Source: Pseudomonadota bacterium (lineage in GTDB: Bacteria > Pseudomonadota > Gammaproteobacteria > Burkholderiales > Burkholderiaceae_F). Taken from it: a stretch of 64,000 nucleotides of DNA. The notes below the pieces were generated by a model, which did not search any database, was not told the origin of the DNA, and saw only the letters and a list, made by a program, of their open reading frames with translations. The stretch spans positions 1 to 64,000 of the forward strand of contig JAKOQB010000228.1 of assembly GCA_029778535.1 (NCBI GenBank), read 5' to 3'. Positions 23,793 through 33,724 of this stretch are shown here, in pieces (the stretch's first letter is position 1; each line of letters begins with the position of its first letter). Position numbers and translations under genes: made by a program.

Positions 23793-26597
23793 TTGCAGTA
23801 CCTGAACCGCCTTGCCCGCCTGCTGCTGGCCGTCGCGACCGCGATCGGCTGGGCCGGTCATCCCGCTGCGCAGACGCATTCCGCGCCGCCGGCGGTGGCG
23901 CTGTTCTACGGCACCGACCCGCCGCTGGCGGAACTGCAGGCGTTCGACCTCGTCGTGATCGAGCCCGACCATGTCGACGCCGCGCGCCTGCCGCGCAAGC
24001 ACACGCGCTGGTTCGCCTACGTCAGCGTCGGCGAGGTGCAGCCGTCGCGCAGCTACTTTCGCGACATTCCGCCCGCGTGGCTGCGCGGCGAGAACACCGC
24101 GTGGGGCAGCCGGCTCGTCGACCAAACCGCGCCGGGCTGGCCCGGGTTCTTCGAGCGCCGCGTGATCGCGCCGCTGTGGCAGCAGGGCTATCGCGGCTTC
24201 TTCCTCGACACGCTCGACGCCTACCAGCAGTTCGCCGCCGACCCGCAGCAGAAGGCGGCGCAGGAAGACGCGCTGGTCGCGCTGATCGATCGGCTGCACG
24301 CGCGCTTTCCCGGCATCGAGCTGATCTTCAACCGCGGCTTCGAGATCCTGCCGCGCCTGAAGGGCAAGGCGATGATGGTCGCCGCCGAATCGCTGTTCCT
24401 GCGCTTTGATGCGGCCGCGCAACGTTACGGCGAAGTGCCGGCGGCGGACCGCGAATGGCTGCTCGCACAACTGAAGCGCGTGCAGGCCGAGCACGACATC
24501 CCGGTGCTCGTGATCGATTACGCGCCTTTGGCGCAGCGCGCCGCGGCGCGCGCGGCGGCCGAACACATCCGCGCGCTCGGCTTCATTCCGTGGGTCACCG
24601 GCGGCGGGCTCGATCAGCTCGGCGTCGGCGAGGTCGAGGTGGTGCCGCGCCGCGTGGCGCTGATCACCGACCGGCCGCCGAACGTCGACTTCCAGGTGAC
24701 GCCGGCGGTGCGCTTCCTGTCGCTGCCGCTGCATTACCTCGGCTACACGATCGACGTGTTCGATGTCGCCGACAAGCTGCCCGAGCGCATTGCCGACGGC
24801 AGCTACGCCGCGGTCGTCACCTGGTTCTCGCAGCCGGTGACGGCGCTGAACCCCGACTACGCCGCGTGGCTGCAGCGGCAGACCGAAGCGGGGCTGCGCG
24901 TGGTGCTCATGAACCGCCCCGGCTTCGCGCCCGGCTCGGCGCTGGCGCGCGCACTCGGGTTCAACGTCACCGCGGCGCCGGAGTCGTTGCTGTCGATCAC
25001 GCAGCGCGATCCGCTGGTCGGCTTCGAGGCGCAGCCGTCGCTTTCCAGCGCCGACATCGAGCCGCTGGCGCTGCCCGGCGCGACGCCGCTCCTGTCGCTG
25101 CGCGCCGCTGACGGTACGCGCATCGATGCGGTCGCGCTGACGACGTGGGGCGGCTTCGCGCTGGCGCCGTTCGCCATCACCGCGCAGGAAGACGGCAGCA
25201 ACGCGCGCTGGGTGATCGATCCGATCGAGTTCCTGAAGCGCGCGCTGCGCGCCGGCTTTCCCGCGCCGGACGTGACCACGGAGGCCGGCCGCCGGCTGCT
25301 GCTGGTGCACGTCGACGGCGACGGCTTCGCGTCGCGCGCCGAGATGCCGGGCACGCCGTTCGCGCCCGAGGTGATGCTGCGCGAACTGATCCAGCGCTAC
25401 CGGATCCCGCACACGATCTCGGTGATCCAGGGCGAGATCGCCGGCAACGGCATGTTCCGCGACCTGTCGCCGGCGCTGGAAGCGATCGCGCGCCGCATCT
25501 TCGCCGAGCCGAACGTCGAGATCGCCAGCCACTCGTACTCGCACCCGTTTGCGTGGCGCGCGATCTCGTCCGGCGTCGATCCCAGGCGCTACGCGCGCGC
25601 GCTGAACCTGAACCTGCCCGGCTACAAGTTCAATCTCGACGCCGAGATCGCGGGCTCCGCCTCGTACATCGACGAGAAGCTCGCGCCGCCCGGCAAGCGC
25701 ACCAAGGTGTTCCTGTGGACCGGCGATTCGGTCGCGACGACCGAGGCGGTGCTCGCCGCCGACGCCGCCGGGTTGCTGAACATGAACGGCGGCGACACGA
25801 CCGCGACGCGCAGCGACCCGACGCTGACGCAGATGTCGGGCCTGGGCCTGAAGCGCGGCCGCACGCTGCAGGTATTCGCGCCGAACCAGAACGAGAACGT
25901 CTACACGAATCTCTGGACCGGCCCGTTCTACGGCTACCAGCGCGTGATCGAAACCTTCGAGCTGACCGAGGTGCCGCGGCGGCTCAAGCCGATCGACATC
26001 TACTACCACACCTACTCGGCCAGCAAGCAGGCGTCGCTGGCGGCGCTGCAGCGCGTGTACCGCTGGGCGCTCGCGCAGCCGGTCGTTCCCGTGTACGCGT
26101 CCGACTACATCCGCAAGGTGCTCGATTTCCACCGCATGGCGATCGCGCGCGACCTGCGCGCGCCGGACACCTGGCGCATCCGCGGCGCCGGCCACCTGCG
26201 CACGCTGCGCCTGCCACCGCGCGCGACGATCGCGCTGGCCGAAAGCCGCAACGTCGCGGGCTTCAGCGACGGGCCCGGCGGCCGCTACGTGCATCTGACC
26301 GACGGCGCCGCCGAGCTGCGGCTGGGGCTCAACGTCGATGCGCCGTACGTGCACGACGCGCGCGGCTGGATCAGCGACTTCGCCCGCCGGCGCGACGGCA
26401 TTTCCTTCACGCTGAACGCGTACGGCGACACCGGCTTTTCGCTCGCGGACGCGCGCGGCTGCTCGGCCCGCGCCGACGGTCGCGACCTCACTTCCCTGCC
26501 GGGCGGCGATCCCGCCCTGCTGCGCTATGAGCTTGCCGATCGCGCGATCGCGGCAACGCCGACGCCTGCCCGCGTGGACATCGTCTGCCGCCCCTGA
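23793..26597 (+). CDS. pelA: Pel polysaccharide deacetylase/hydrolase PelA
   Basis: 934 residues from TTG 23793, which gives a normal signal peptide ending near GHPAAQ; no in-frame ATG or GTG is close, so the start is uncertain. Residues about 30-270 form the GH114-like alpha-1,4-N-acetylgalactosaminidase domain (YVSVGEVQPS, GFFLDTLDAYQQ). A middle domain follows (about 290-480). Residues about 500-750 are the deacetylase: HVDGDGF gives the metal Asp and ASHSYSHP the H-x3-H pair. PelA acts in the periplasm, partly deacetylating and trimming Pel. First gene of the pel operon. Confidence 0.93.
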   Translation: MQYLNRLARLLLAVATAIGWAGHPAAQTHSAPPAVALFYGTDPPLAELQAFDLVVIEPDHVDAARLPRKHTRWFAYVSVGEVQPSRSYFRDIPPAWLRGENTAWGSRLVDQTAPGWPGFFERRVIAPLWQQGYRGFFLDTLDAYQQFAADPQQKAAQEDALVALIDRLHARFPGIELIFNRGFEILPRLKGKAMMVAAESLFLRFDAAAQRYGEVPAADREWLLAQLKRVQAEHDIPVLVIDYAPLAQRAAARAAAEHIRALGFIPWVTGGGLDQLGVGEVEVVPRRVALITDRPPNVDFQVTPAVRFLSLPLHYLGYTIDVFDVADKLPERIADGSYAAVVTWFSQPVTALNPDYAAWLQRQTEAGLRVVLMNRPGFAPGSALARALGFNVTAAPESLLSITQRDPLVGFEAQPSLSSADIEPLALPGATPLLSLRAADGTRIDAVALTTWGGFALAPFAITAQEDGSNARWVIDPIEFLKRALRAGFPAPDVTTEAGRRLLLVHVDGDGFASRAEMPGTPFAPEVMLRELIQRYRIPHTISVIQGEIAGNGMFRDLSPALEAIARRIFAEPNVEIASHSYSHPFAWRAISSGVDPRRYARALNLNLPGYKFNLDAEIAGSASYIDEKLAPPGKRTKVFLWTGDSVATTEAVLAADAAGLLNMNGGDTTATRSDPTLTQMSGLGLKRGRTLQVFAPNQNENVYTNLWTGPFYGYQRVIETFELTEVPRRLKPIDIYYHTYSASKQASLAALQRVYRWALAQPVVPVYASDYIRKVLDFHRMAIARDLRAPDTWRIRGAGHLRTLRLPPRATIALAESRNVAGFSDGPGGRYVHLTDGAAELRLGLNVDAPYVHDARGWISDFARRRDGISFTLNAYGDTGFSLADARGCSARADGRDLTSLPGGDPALLRYELADRAIAATPTPARVDIVCRP

Positions 26598-26610
26598 CCG
26601 CGAGCGGCTG

Positions 26611-29600
26611 ATGCCGCCGTGGCTAGCGCTGGCGCTGGGCGCGATCACTGCGATCGCGCTCGCGCTGACGTTCCGCTACGAGGGCGTCGAGCAGCGCGTG
26701 CTGCGCGACGCGCCCAACCCCGACGCGCTGCACATCGCGTACATGAGCGCGTGGCTCGCCGCGCACCCGTCCGAGCACGGGCTGCGGCTGCGGCTGGCGC
26801 GCGACCTGACGCGCATCGGCCGCTTCGACGACGCGCACGCGTGGCTGGCGCCGCTGCAGACGCAGCTCGACGCGCTCGAACCCGCTCTCGCCGAGCGCGT
26901 CGCGCTGCAGAGCCTCGACACCGACATCGCCGCGTTGTTCGCGCTCGCGCCTGCCGATGCGCGCCGCGCCGAGCGGCTTGCGATCGTGCACGCGCACCTC
27001 GAACGGATGGCGCAGCGCGCGTGGAGCGCGGCGACCGAAGCTCGGCTCGCCGAGCAGGCCGCGAGCGTCGGCGCCGTGGTTCCCGCCGCGCACTGGTACG
27101 CGCGCGCGCTCGAGCGGCGCGACGCGCAGCCGGCGTCCTGGTGGTCACAGGCCGGACGCAACATGCTGGCGCTGCGCGACGCCAGGCTCGCCGCGCGCCT
27201 GTACCTGCACGCGCGCGCGGCGAGCCGCACGCTCGAGGCCGAGCGCAACAACTTCGTCGCCGCGCTGCAGGCGCTGCGCGGCGACAACCGGATCGACGAG
27301 GCGCTCGCGCTCGCACAGGCCGAGATCGGCCGGTTGATCGGCGACACCGCCACGCTCGAATACCTGACGCGGCTCGCGCTCGCCGCCGGCCGGCCCGACA
27401 TCGCGCAGCGCTACGCGACGCTGATGCTGAAGCTGTCGCTGCTGCACGACTATGCCGCGGCGTGGCGCGCACTGTCCAGCGCGCCGCTGCCGCCGGCGCT
27501 GCAGCGCCTCGTCGCCGCGCTCGCGGAACTGCTGCCGCCGTCGCTCGCGCCCGTGCAGGCGCAGGCCGAAGACGAACGCCGGCCGCGGCTGCCGTTCGAC
27601 GACGCGCGCTACCGGCTGAGCTTCGAGGTGTTCCTCGCCAACGGCAACCTGCGCGACGCGATCGCGGTGGCGCGCGCGGCCGTGCGCCACGCGCCGCGCG
27701 ATCTCGAATGGCGGCGGCGGCTCGCGCAGGCGGCCGACTTCAGCGGCGACGCGCCGCTCGCGCTCGAGCAGTGGCACGCGATCGCGCGCGAGACCGGCGA
27801 CGACGCCGCGTGGGCGCAGGTCGAAAGACGCGCGCCCGCCGTGTTCGACTACCGCCGCTGGCTCGACGCGGTCGAGCGCCGGCTGAAGAAGAATCCCGAC
27901 GATCCGGTGCTGCTCAGCAGGATGATCGAGCTGCGCGAGCTGCTCGGCGAACCGGAACGCGCGATCGCGGCGCTGCCGCAGTACGCGCGCGGACCGCGCC
28001 GCGCCGCGGTGCTGCGCGAGTTGGCCGATCTGGCCGCGCGCGCCGGCGACATCAAGGTGCAGCGCGAGACGCTGCAGACGCTGAACCGCGAGTTCGGCCC
28101 GAACCCCGAGTACGCGACCGCGCTCGCGGGTATCGAGCTGGCGCGCGACGACCGCGCCGCCGCCTTCGCCGCGCTGAAGAGCGCCGAGCGCGCCGCCGGG
28201 CCGGCCGATGTCGCGTACTGGGAAGCGTATGCCGACCTCGCGCTCGCCGCGGGCGAGCGCGCGCCCGCGCTGCGCGCGCTGCTGCTGCTGATCGACGGCG
28301 GGCGCGCCAGCACCAACGTGCTGCTCGACGCCGCCTCGCTGCTCGAACAGGATGCGCCCGCGCGCGCCGCCGAGCTGGTGCTGCAGGCGCACCGGCGCGC
28401 GCCGAGCGTGCTGCTCGCCAACCGCCTGCTCGCGCAGTACGACCGCAGCGGCAATCGCGCGGCGGCGGCCGCGTTCCTCGCGACGCTGACGCCGGCGCAG
28501 CGCGCCGCCTACGAGAAGAACACCGGCTTCCTGCAGCAGCGCGCGCTGCTCGCGCTGGCGCGCGACGAGCCCGCGCGCGCGGTCGCCGACATGGTCGCGG
28601 CGCGGCGGCTCGCGCCCCGCAACGCCGACCTGACCGCCCTGTTGATCTGGTCGCTGGTGGCGGCGCGCGATGCGCCGGCGCTGCGCGCGCTGCTCGCCGA
28701 CAGCGCGCCGCGCGCCGCCGACGCGCAGGAACTGTGGGGGCCAGTCGGCGCCGCGTGGCTGGCGCTAAACGAGCCGGCGCGCGCGCTGCCCTGGCTCGCG
28801 CGCCAGGTCAAGGCGCAGCCGCGCGACGCGCTCGCGTGGCTGAACCTCGCCGATGCGACGGAACTCGCCGGCGACGCCGATCGCGGCTGGCGGCTGCGCC
28901 ATCACGCGTGGCGGCTGCTGCGCCGGCAGGCCCCGGCGAGCGCCGCGCAGCAGCGCGAACTGCGCGCGCGGCTCGCGTCGCTGGCGCCGGTGTTCGAGCC
29001 CGGCGACGCCGCCCGCGCGCGGCTGCGCGCGCTGCTGCGCGATCCCGCCGATGCGGCGACGCGCGACGCCGTGCTGTCGATCCTGCTCGCCACCGAGCAG
29101 AGCGATCTGGCGCGCGCGTGGCTGCTCGCGCGTTACGCGCGCGCGCAGGCGCGGCCGGCGTGGGCCGAACTGTCGGTCGCGCTCGCGCACGACGATCGCG
29201 CGCGCCTGAATGACCTGCTCGACGCCGCACCCGACTGGCTGCCGCGCGCCGACCGCGTCGAGGCGGCGCAGCGCACCGGACGCCGCGCGCTCGCGCAGAC
29301 GTTCGCTTTCGACGGGCTCGCCGCGCAGCCGGCCAGCGAGCCGCTGCACGCGCGGCTTGCGGCGAGCACGCTGCCGCGCGCGGATTTCATCGGCGCAAGC
29401 GCGCAGCGCTTCGCGCAGCGGCCGCTGCGCGAGTCCGCGTTCGGCGCCGAGGCGCAGCAGTCGATCACGCCGCGCGTGCGGATCGATGCCGCGCAACGGA
29501 CCGTCACGCGCGCCGGCACCGACGGTGCGTTGCTCGTCGCGAATCTGCCGACCGAGCACGCGACGGCGCTCGGATTCGATGCGCTGGCCGGCGACACCGG

Positions 29601-30333
29601 CCGCGTGCGCGTGCAGGCCGAGCACCGCGACGCGCTGCGCGCGGGTACCGGCGTCGGGCTCGAGGTCGAATTCGATCCGGCGCGCGACGTGCGGCTGACC
29701 GCGAGCGCCGCGCAGCGCGCGACCACGACCGACAGCGTGTATCTGCGCGTCGCGGGTACGCGCGATGCGGTGTCGCTGGCCGCGCAGGTGCAGTTGTCGA
29801 CGCGCGAATTCGCGGCGGCCGAAGCGGCCGCGTATCGTTATCGCGCCGACGGCGCGCGCATCGGCAGCGCGCGGCTGCTGCGTCTGGAGGCCGGCCATCG
29901 GCTGCGGCTCGCGTATCCCGATCTGACCGTGCGCGCGGCGCTGACCGACCTGCGCACGAGCGCCGAGCCGGGCGTCGACGCCACGCTGGCGGCGCTGCTG
30001 CCCGGTGCGTTGCGCCCGGCCGCGACCAACGCGACCTTCCTGCCGGCGGATGCGACGCGGCTCGCGCTCGCCGCGGTCGCGGGCGACAGCGCGCGCGCGG
30101 AGCCGCAGCGCGCGTGGCGAGCCTTCGGCTCCGCCGCGCTGGTGGCGACGCGCACGCGCGACGGTGGGCCGCTGGCCGCGCGCAACGCAGTGAGCTACGA
30201 ATGGTCGCTCGGTATGGCGGGCAGCGTGCTCGGCACCGATCAGCTACAGCTCACGATCGACGGCGGCTCCAGCACCGGCGCCAACGCGAACCGCTACACG
30301 CAGTTCGGATTGCGGTACCGATGGCTGCATTGA
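26611..30333 (+). CDS. pelB: Pel export outer-membrane porin with TPR scaffold, PelB
   Basis: 1240 residues from ATG 26611 (14 bases after pelA); a longer frame from 26527 overlaps pelA. An N-terminal membrane anchor (PPWLALALGAITAIALAL) precedes about 850 residues of Ala/Arg-rich helical TPR repeats. The last 300 residues or so are beta-rich and end with FGLRYRWLH, the aromatic terminus of an outer-membrane barrel. PelB binds PelA through its TPRs and forms the outer-membrane exit with PelC. Size matches P. aeruginosa PelB (about 1190 residues). The very high Ala/Arg content follows the genome's GC. Confidence 0.9.
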   Translation: MPPWLALALGAITAIALALTFRYEGVEQRVLRDAPNPDALHIAYMSAWLAAHPSEHGLRLRLARDLTRIGRFDDAHAWLAPLQTQLDALEPALAERVALQSLDTDIAALFALAPADARRAERLAIVHAHLERMAQRAWSAATEARLAEQAASVGAVVPAAHWYARALERRDAQPASWWSQAGRNMLALRDARLAARLYLHARAASRTLEAERNNFVAALQALRGDNRIDEALALAQAEIGRLIGDTATLEYLTRLALAAGRPDIAQRYATLMLKLSLLHDYAAAWRALSSAPLPPALQRLVAALAELLPPSLAPVQAQAEDERRPRLPFDDARYRLSFEVFLANGNLRDAIAVARAAVRHAPRDLEWRRRLAQAADFSGDAPLALEQWHAIARETGDDAAWAQVERRAPAVFDYRRWLDAVERRLKKNPDDPVLLSRMIELRELLGEPERAIAALPQYARGPRRAAVLRELADLAARAGDIKVQRETLQTLNREFGPNPEYATALAGIELARDDRAAAFAALKSAERAAGPADVAYWEAYADLALAAGERAPALRALLLLIDGGRASTNVLLDAASLLEQDAPARAAELVLQAHRRAPSVLLANRLLAQYDRSGNRAAAAAFLATLTPAQRAAYEKNTGFLQQRALLALARDEPARAVADMVAARRLAPRNADLTALLIWSLVAARDAPALRALLADSAPRAADAQELWGPVGAAWLALNEPARALPWLARQVKAQPRDALAWLNLADATELAGDADRGWRLRHHAWRLLRRQAPASAAQQRELRARLASLAPVFEPGDAARARLRALLRDPADAATRDAVLSILLATEQSDLARAWLLARYARAQARPAWAELSVALAHDDRARLNDLLDAAPDWLPRADRVEAAQRTGRRALAQTFAFDGLAAQPASEPLHARLAASTLPRADFIGASAQRFAQRPLRESAFGAEAQQSITPRVRIDAAQRTVTRAGTDGALLVANLPTEHATALGFDALAGDTGRVRVQAEHRDALRAGTGVGLEVEFDPARDVRLTASAAQRATTTDSVYLRVAGTRDAVSLAAQVQLSTREFAAAEAAAYRYRADGARIGSARLLRLEAGHRLRLAYPDLTVRAALTDLRTSAEPGVDATLAALLPGALRPAATNATFLPADATRLALAAVAGDSARAEPQRAWRAFGSAALVATRTRDGGPLAARNAVSYEWSLGMAGSVLGTDQLQLTIDGGSSTGANANRYTQFGLRYRWLH

Positions 30334-30339
30334 TGGACT

Positions 30340-30409
30340 GTCGCCCCGACGCAGGCCGGGGCCCGATTTGCGGCCGAGAAACTTGGGCCCCGGCCTGCGC
30401 CGGGGCGAC
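30340..30409. repeat. Palindromic dispersed repeat, copy 2
   Basis: Same element as at 16247-16318: arms GTCGCCCCGACGCAGGCCGGG and CCCCGGCCTGCGCCGGGGCGAC around the shared core GATTTGCGGCC...AACTTGGG. It lies 6 bases after the pelB stop. It can form a long GC-rich hairpin and may adjust the ratio of pelAB to pelC-G transcript. Confidence 0.88.
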
Positions 30410-30497
30410 GAGCGAGGCCCGCTGCAACGAATTCACCGATCGTTCATCATTCGCCGCGCCGGCCCCTTCGGCCGGCTGCAATCGGGGAGGACCACAG

Positions 30498-31028
30498 ATG
30501 AAGCTCCGCTCACTGCCCGGCTACGCGCTCGGCATCCTGCTCGCGCTGGCGGCGCTCGCCGCATGCAGCACGCTCGACGTCGCGCCGCGCGGCGATCTCG
30601 ACATGCGCGCACGCTGGGCGGTGCTGCCGTTCGCCAATCACACCGAGACGCCGCAGGCGGGCAGCCGCGCGGCGGCGATCGTCGAAGCGGTGCTGCGCAC
30701 GCACGGCATCACCAACCTCGAGCGCGCGCCGCAACCGGATGCGGAGACGCTGTTCGATGCGGCGCCGCAGCCGCTCGACAAGTCGCTCGCGTGGGCGCGC
30801 GGCGCGGGCGTGCGCTATGCGCTGGCCGGCACCGTGTCGGAGTGGCGTTACAAGGTCGGCGTCGACGGCGAGCCGGCGGTGGGACTGACGCTGCAGGCGA
30901 TCGATGTCGCGAGCGGCAAGGTGGTGTGGTCCGCCAGCGGCGGCCGCAGCGGCTTCTCGCGCGAAGCGCTGTCCGCCGTCGCGCAGAAACTCGCGCGCGA
31001 CCTGACCGCGCCGCTGGCGGTCCGTTAA
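30498..31028 (+). CDS. pelC: Outer-membrane lipoprotein PelC
   Basis: 176 residues with a lipoprotein signal: a hydrophobic stretch followed by the lipobox LAAC (Cys at about residue 23). The mature part has WAVLPFANHTETPQAG, VLRTHGI and YALAGTVSEWRYKVG, the CsgG-like fold of PelC, which forms a twelve-membered ring under the PelB barrel. A GGGGAGG ribosome site precedes the ATG. pelD starts 6 bases later. Confidence 0.92.
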   Translation: MKLRSLPGYALGILLALAALAACSTLDVAPRGDLDMRARWAVLPFANHTETPQAGSRAAAIVEAVLRTHGITNLERAPQPDAETLFDAAPQPLDKSLAWARGAGVRYALAGTVSEWRYKVGVDGEPAVGLTLQAIDVASGKVVWSASGGRSGFSREALSAVAQKLARDLTAPLAVR

Positions 31029-31034
31029 GCGCGC

Positions 31035-32513
31035 ATGAGACTGCCGGCGCTCGCGCGCAAGCCGCTGTCGGCGGCAGATCGCGCCGCGCGCCGGCTGCTG
31101 CCGCGCACGCTGACGCTGTGGCGGCCGCAGCCGGACTGGCGGCTCGCCGCTGCCGAGAGCGTGGCGCTGATGGTCGTTGCGCTCGCGCTTTCCGCCTGGG
31201 TGCGGCCCGCCGATCCGTTCTGGACCGGAGTCGGTTTTCCGTGGCTGTGGCTCGTCTCCACCTTGATCGCGCTGCGCTACGGCGCGCTGCTCGGCGTGGT
31301 CGCGCTCGGCGTGGCGCTGGCGGGCTGGTTCGTGCTCGACGCGTTTGGTGCGATGACGGTGGCGTTTCCGCGCGTGAGCTTCATGGGTGCGCTGGTGCTG
31401 GCGCTGATCGCCGGCGAATTCTCCGACGTGTGGAACGCGCGGCTGAACCAGGCGCAGGCGGTCAACGCGTACGTCGACGAGCGGCTTACGGTGCTGACCC
31501 ACAACCATTTTCTGCTGTCGCTGTCGCACGAGCGGCTCGAGCACGAGATGATCTCGCGCCCGTACACGCTGCGCGAGACGCTGACCACGCTGCGCGCGCT
31601 GCTGCTGCAGGCGGGCACACCGGTGCGGCGCGCGCCAGGCGCCGAAGACACTTCCGACGACGACCGCGCGCCGCTGCCCGGCGCCGAGTGGCTGCTGGCG
31701 CTGCTGGCGCAGTTGTGCCGGCTGGAATCGGCGGCGCTGTACGCGATCGTCGACGACAACCTGCAGACGACGCCGCTCGCGAGCGCGGGCAACGCGTTCA
31801 CCCTCGACGCCGGCGACGGCATGCTCAGCGCGGCGCTCGAAAGCGGGCAGTTGACGCACCTGCGCTCGATCCTCGACTTCGATCTCGGGTTCGGCGACCG
31901 CGAGGGCGCCGCCAGCCGCTACGTCGTCTGCGCGCCGATCGCGTCGTCGCGCGGCCGCACGCTCGGCGTGCTCGTGGTCGCGCGCATGGCGTTCACCGCG
32001 CTGAACGAGGAGACGCTGCAACTGCTGACCGTCGTGCTGTCGTACTACGCCGACGGCGTCGACCAGGCGACGATCGCGCGGCCGGTTCTGGCCGCGCACC
32101 CGCAATGCCCGCCCGAGTTCGCGGTCGAACTGGCGCGGCTGGCGCGGCTGTACGAACGCGCGGCACTGAATTCGTCGCTGGTCGCGCTGGTCACGCCGCT
32201 CGACCACGCCGACGGCCGCGAGGCGCTGTCGAGCGTGCAGGGCCTGCGGCGCACGCTCGACCTGCACTGGGAGAGCACGCGCGATGACCGGCGCGTGCTG
32301 CTGGCGCTGCTGCCGCTGACCGACCGCGCCGGCACGCAAGGGTATCTGGACCGAATCAACACGCGGCTGCGCGAGCTTTACGGACGCGATCTCGCCGCGC
32401 TCGGCGTTCCGGCCCACACGGTCGCGGTCGACGAGCGTGCGCCGCTGGCGCAGATCGACACGCTGCTCGCGCGCGCCGAGGCGGCGGCGACAGCGCCTTC
32501 CGGGCGCGCATGA
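31035..32513 (+). CDS. pelD: Inner-membrane c-di-GMP receptor PelD
   Basis: 492 residues. Four membrane helices (about 40-140) are followed by a short coiled segment, a GAF domain (about 170-330) and a degenerate GGDEF domain (about 340-480) without the GGDEF active-site sequence. An RxxD pattern (RTLD in LRRTLDLHW) lies where the inhibitory c-di-GMP site of PelD is expected, so Pel synthesis is probably controlled by c-di-GMP after translation. The pelE ATG overlaps its stop by 4 bases. Confidence 0.9.
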   Translation: MRLPALARKPLSAADRAARRLLPRTLTLWRPQPDWRLAAAESVALMVVALALSAWVRPADPFWTGVGFPWLWLVSTLIALRYGALLGVVALGVALAGWFVLDAFGAMTVAFPRVSFMGALVLALIAGEFSDVWNARLNQAQAVNAYVDERLTVLTHNHFLLSLSHERLEHEMISRPYTLRETLTTLRALLLQAGTPVRRAPGAEDTSDDDRAPLPGAEWLLALLAQLCRLESAALYAIVDDNLQTTPLASAGNAFTLDAGDGMLSAALESGQLTHLRSILDFDLGFGDREGAASRYVVCAPIASSRGRTLGVLVVARMAFTALNEETLQLLTVVLSYYADGVDQATIARPVLAAHPQCPPEFAVELARLARLYERAALNSSLVALVTPLDHADGREALSSVQGLRRTLDLHWESTRDDRRVLLALLPLTDRAGTQGYLDRINTRLRELYGRDLAALGVPAHTVAVDERAPLAQIDTLLARAEAAATAPSGRA

Positions 32514-33502
32514 TCAAGGCGTGGCTCGCCGCAATCAGCGCGGAAATGGCGGCGCTGGCGCTGCTCGGCGGCGCGCCGAGCAGCGCGCGGCTGCTGTCGT
32601 TCCTCGCTCTGCACGGCGCGGCGAGCGCGGCCGCCGCGTTCGCGGTCGCGCTGCTCTTTCCCGCCGCGCTGCGCCATCCGCGCCGCTCCCTGTGGGCGCT
32701 GCTGTTCGGGCTGAACTTCTTCGTGCCGGTGATCGGGCTCGTCACGACGCTGGTGGGCGCGATCGGCGGCACGCTGTTTCCGCGCCTGCTCGCGCCGAGC
32801 TTCTTCCGCCGCGTCGCCGCGCCCGAATACACGCCGGACCGCGCGCACGATCCGGGGCAGATGCGCAGCGGCGGCGCGCGCGCGCGGCTGCGCGACCGCC
32901 GCCTCGATCCGGCGCGCCGCGTCGAAGCCTTGATGGCGCTGGGCGCGGTGCCGGCGCCGGCGACGGGCCCGGTGCTGCGCGAAATGCTGTCCGATCCGGT
33001 CGACGATCTGCGCCTGCTCGCGTACGGACTGCTGGACCGGCGCGAGAAGGAGATCAGCGAGCGGCTGATGCGCGAGCGCGCGGTGCTCGCGGACCTGACC
33101 GATCCGATCGAGCAGCGTGCGTGCGCCGCGCGCGTGGCCCAGCTCTTCTGGGAGCTCGTCTATCAGGACCTCGTCACCGGCGACATGGCCAACTACGCGC
33201 TCGATCAGGCGCGCAGCCATGCGCTGCTCGCGGTCGAGGGGCGCGGTGCCGGCGCGATGACCGCCACGGCGTGGCTGCTGGTGGCGCGCATCGGGCTGAA
33301 GCGCGGACAGCTCGAAGGCGTGGAGGAGGCGCTGCAGGCGGCACAGCAGCACGGCGTGGCGCGCACCGCCGCGATCCCTTATCTGGCCGAGCTGCGCTTC
33401 CTGCAGGGACGGCACCGCGAGATCCCGGCGCTGATGTACGAGCTGGGCCGCCAGCCCGCGGCCGGCACGATGGCACTGCTGCAGCAGTACTGGGCGGCGT
33501 AG
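32510..33502 (+). CDS. pelE: Pel biosynthesis membrane protein PelE
   Basis: 330 residues: two or three N-terminal membrane helices (about 8-95; LWALLFGLNFFVPVIGLVTT), then a soluble helical region with TPR-like repeats (about 130-330). PelE binds PelD and PelG in the inner-membrane synthase complex. ATG 32510 overlaps the pelD stop. The identification rests mainly on position between pelD and pelF and on this layout; the sequence is among the less conserved Pel proteins. Confidence 0.87.
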   Translation: MIKAWLAAISAEMAALALLGGAPSSARLLSFLALHGAASAAAAFAVALLFPAALRHPRRSLWALLFGLNFFVPVIGLVTTLVGAIGGTLFPRLLAPSFFRRVAAPEYTPDRAHDPGQMRSGGARARLRDRRLDPARRVEALMALGAVPAPATGPVLREMLSDPVDDLRLLAYGLLDRREKEISERLMRERAVLADLTDPIEQRACAARVAQLFWELVYQDLVTGDMANYALDQARSHALLAVEGRGAGAMTATAWLLVARIGLKRGQLEGVEEALQAAQQHGVARTAAIPYLAELRFLQGRHREIPALMYELGRQPAAGTMALLQQYWAA

Positions 33503-33556
33503 GTCGACTCGATTGGCAATGATCGTCAGCACGATCCAGCAAAGCAGCGTGCGGTC

Positions 33557-33680
33557 CGGCCCCTTCTCCCGCATCAGCGGCAGAAGGCGGGGGATGAGGG
33601 CCTGCTTCTGTGCAATGTCCCTGCGAGCGAACATTGCGCCCTCACCCCGACCATCTCGCACTGATGTGGGAGAGGGAGAA
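33557..33680. repeat. Compound palindromic element between pelE and pelF
   Basis: Nested inverted repeats: TGAGGGC (33595-33601) with GCCCTCA (33638-33644), and between them GCAATGT with ACATTGC. Outer parts read CCCCTTCTCCCGC and GGGAGAGGGAG. The outer sequence belongs to the CCCTCACCC/CTCTCCCGC repeat family also found at 43243-43310, 43675-43718 and 56608-56653. It fills most of the 222-base gap inside the pel operon. Confidence 0.75.
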
Positions 33681-33724
33681 CCTCGCCTGGCGCCGGCGAG
33701 TTTCGACGCTGATCAACTGGACCG

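Noticed and set aside
23730..26648. A minus-strand open frame of 972 codons opposite pelA
   Set aside because: Its Arg/Val/His-rich composition is an antisense shadow, while the plus strand encodes all PelA motifs.
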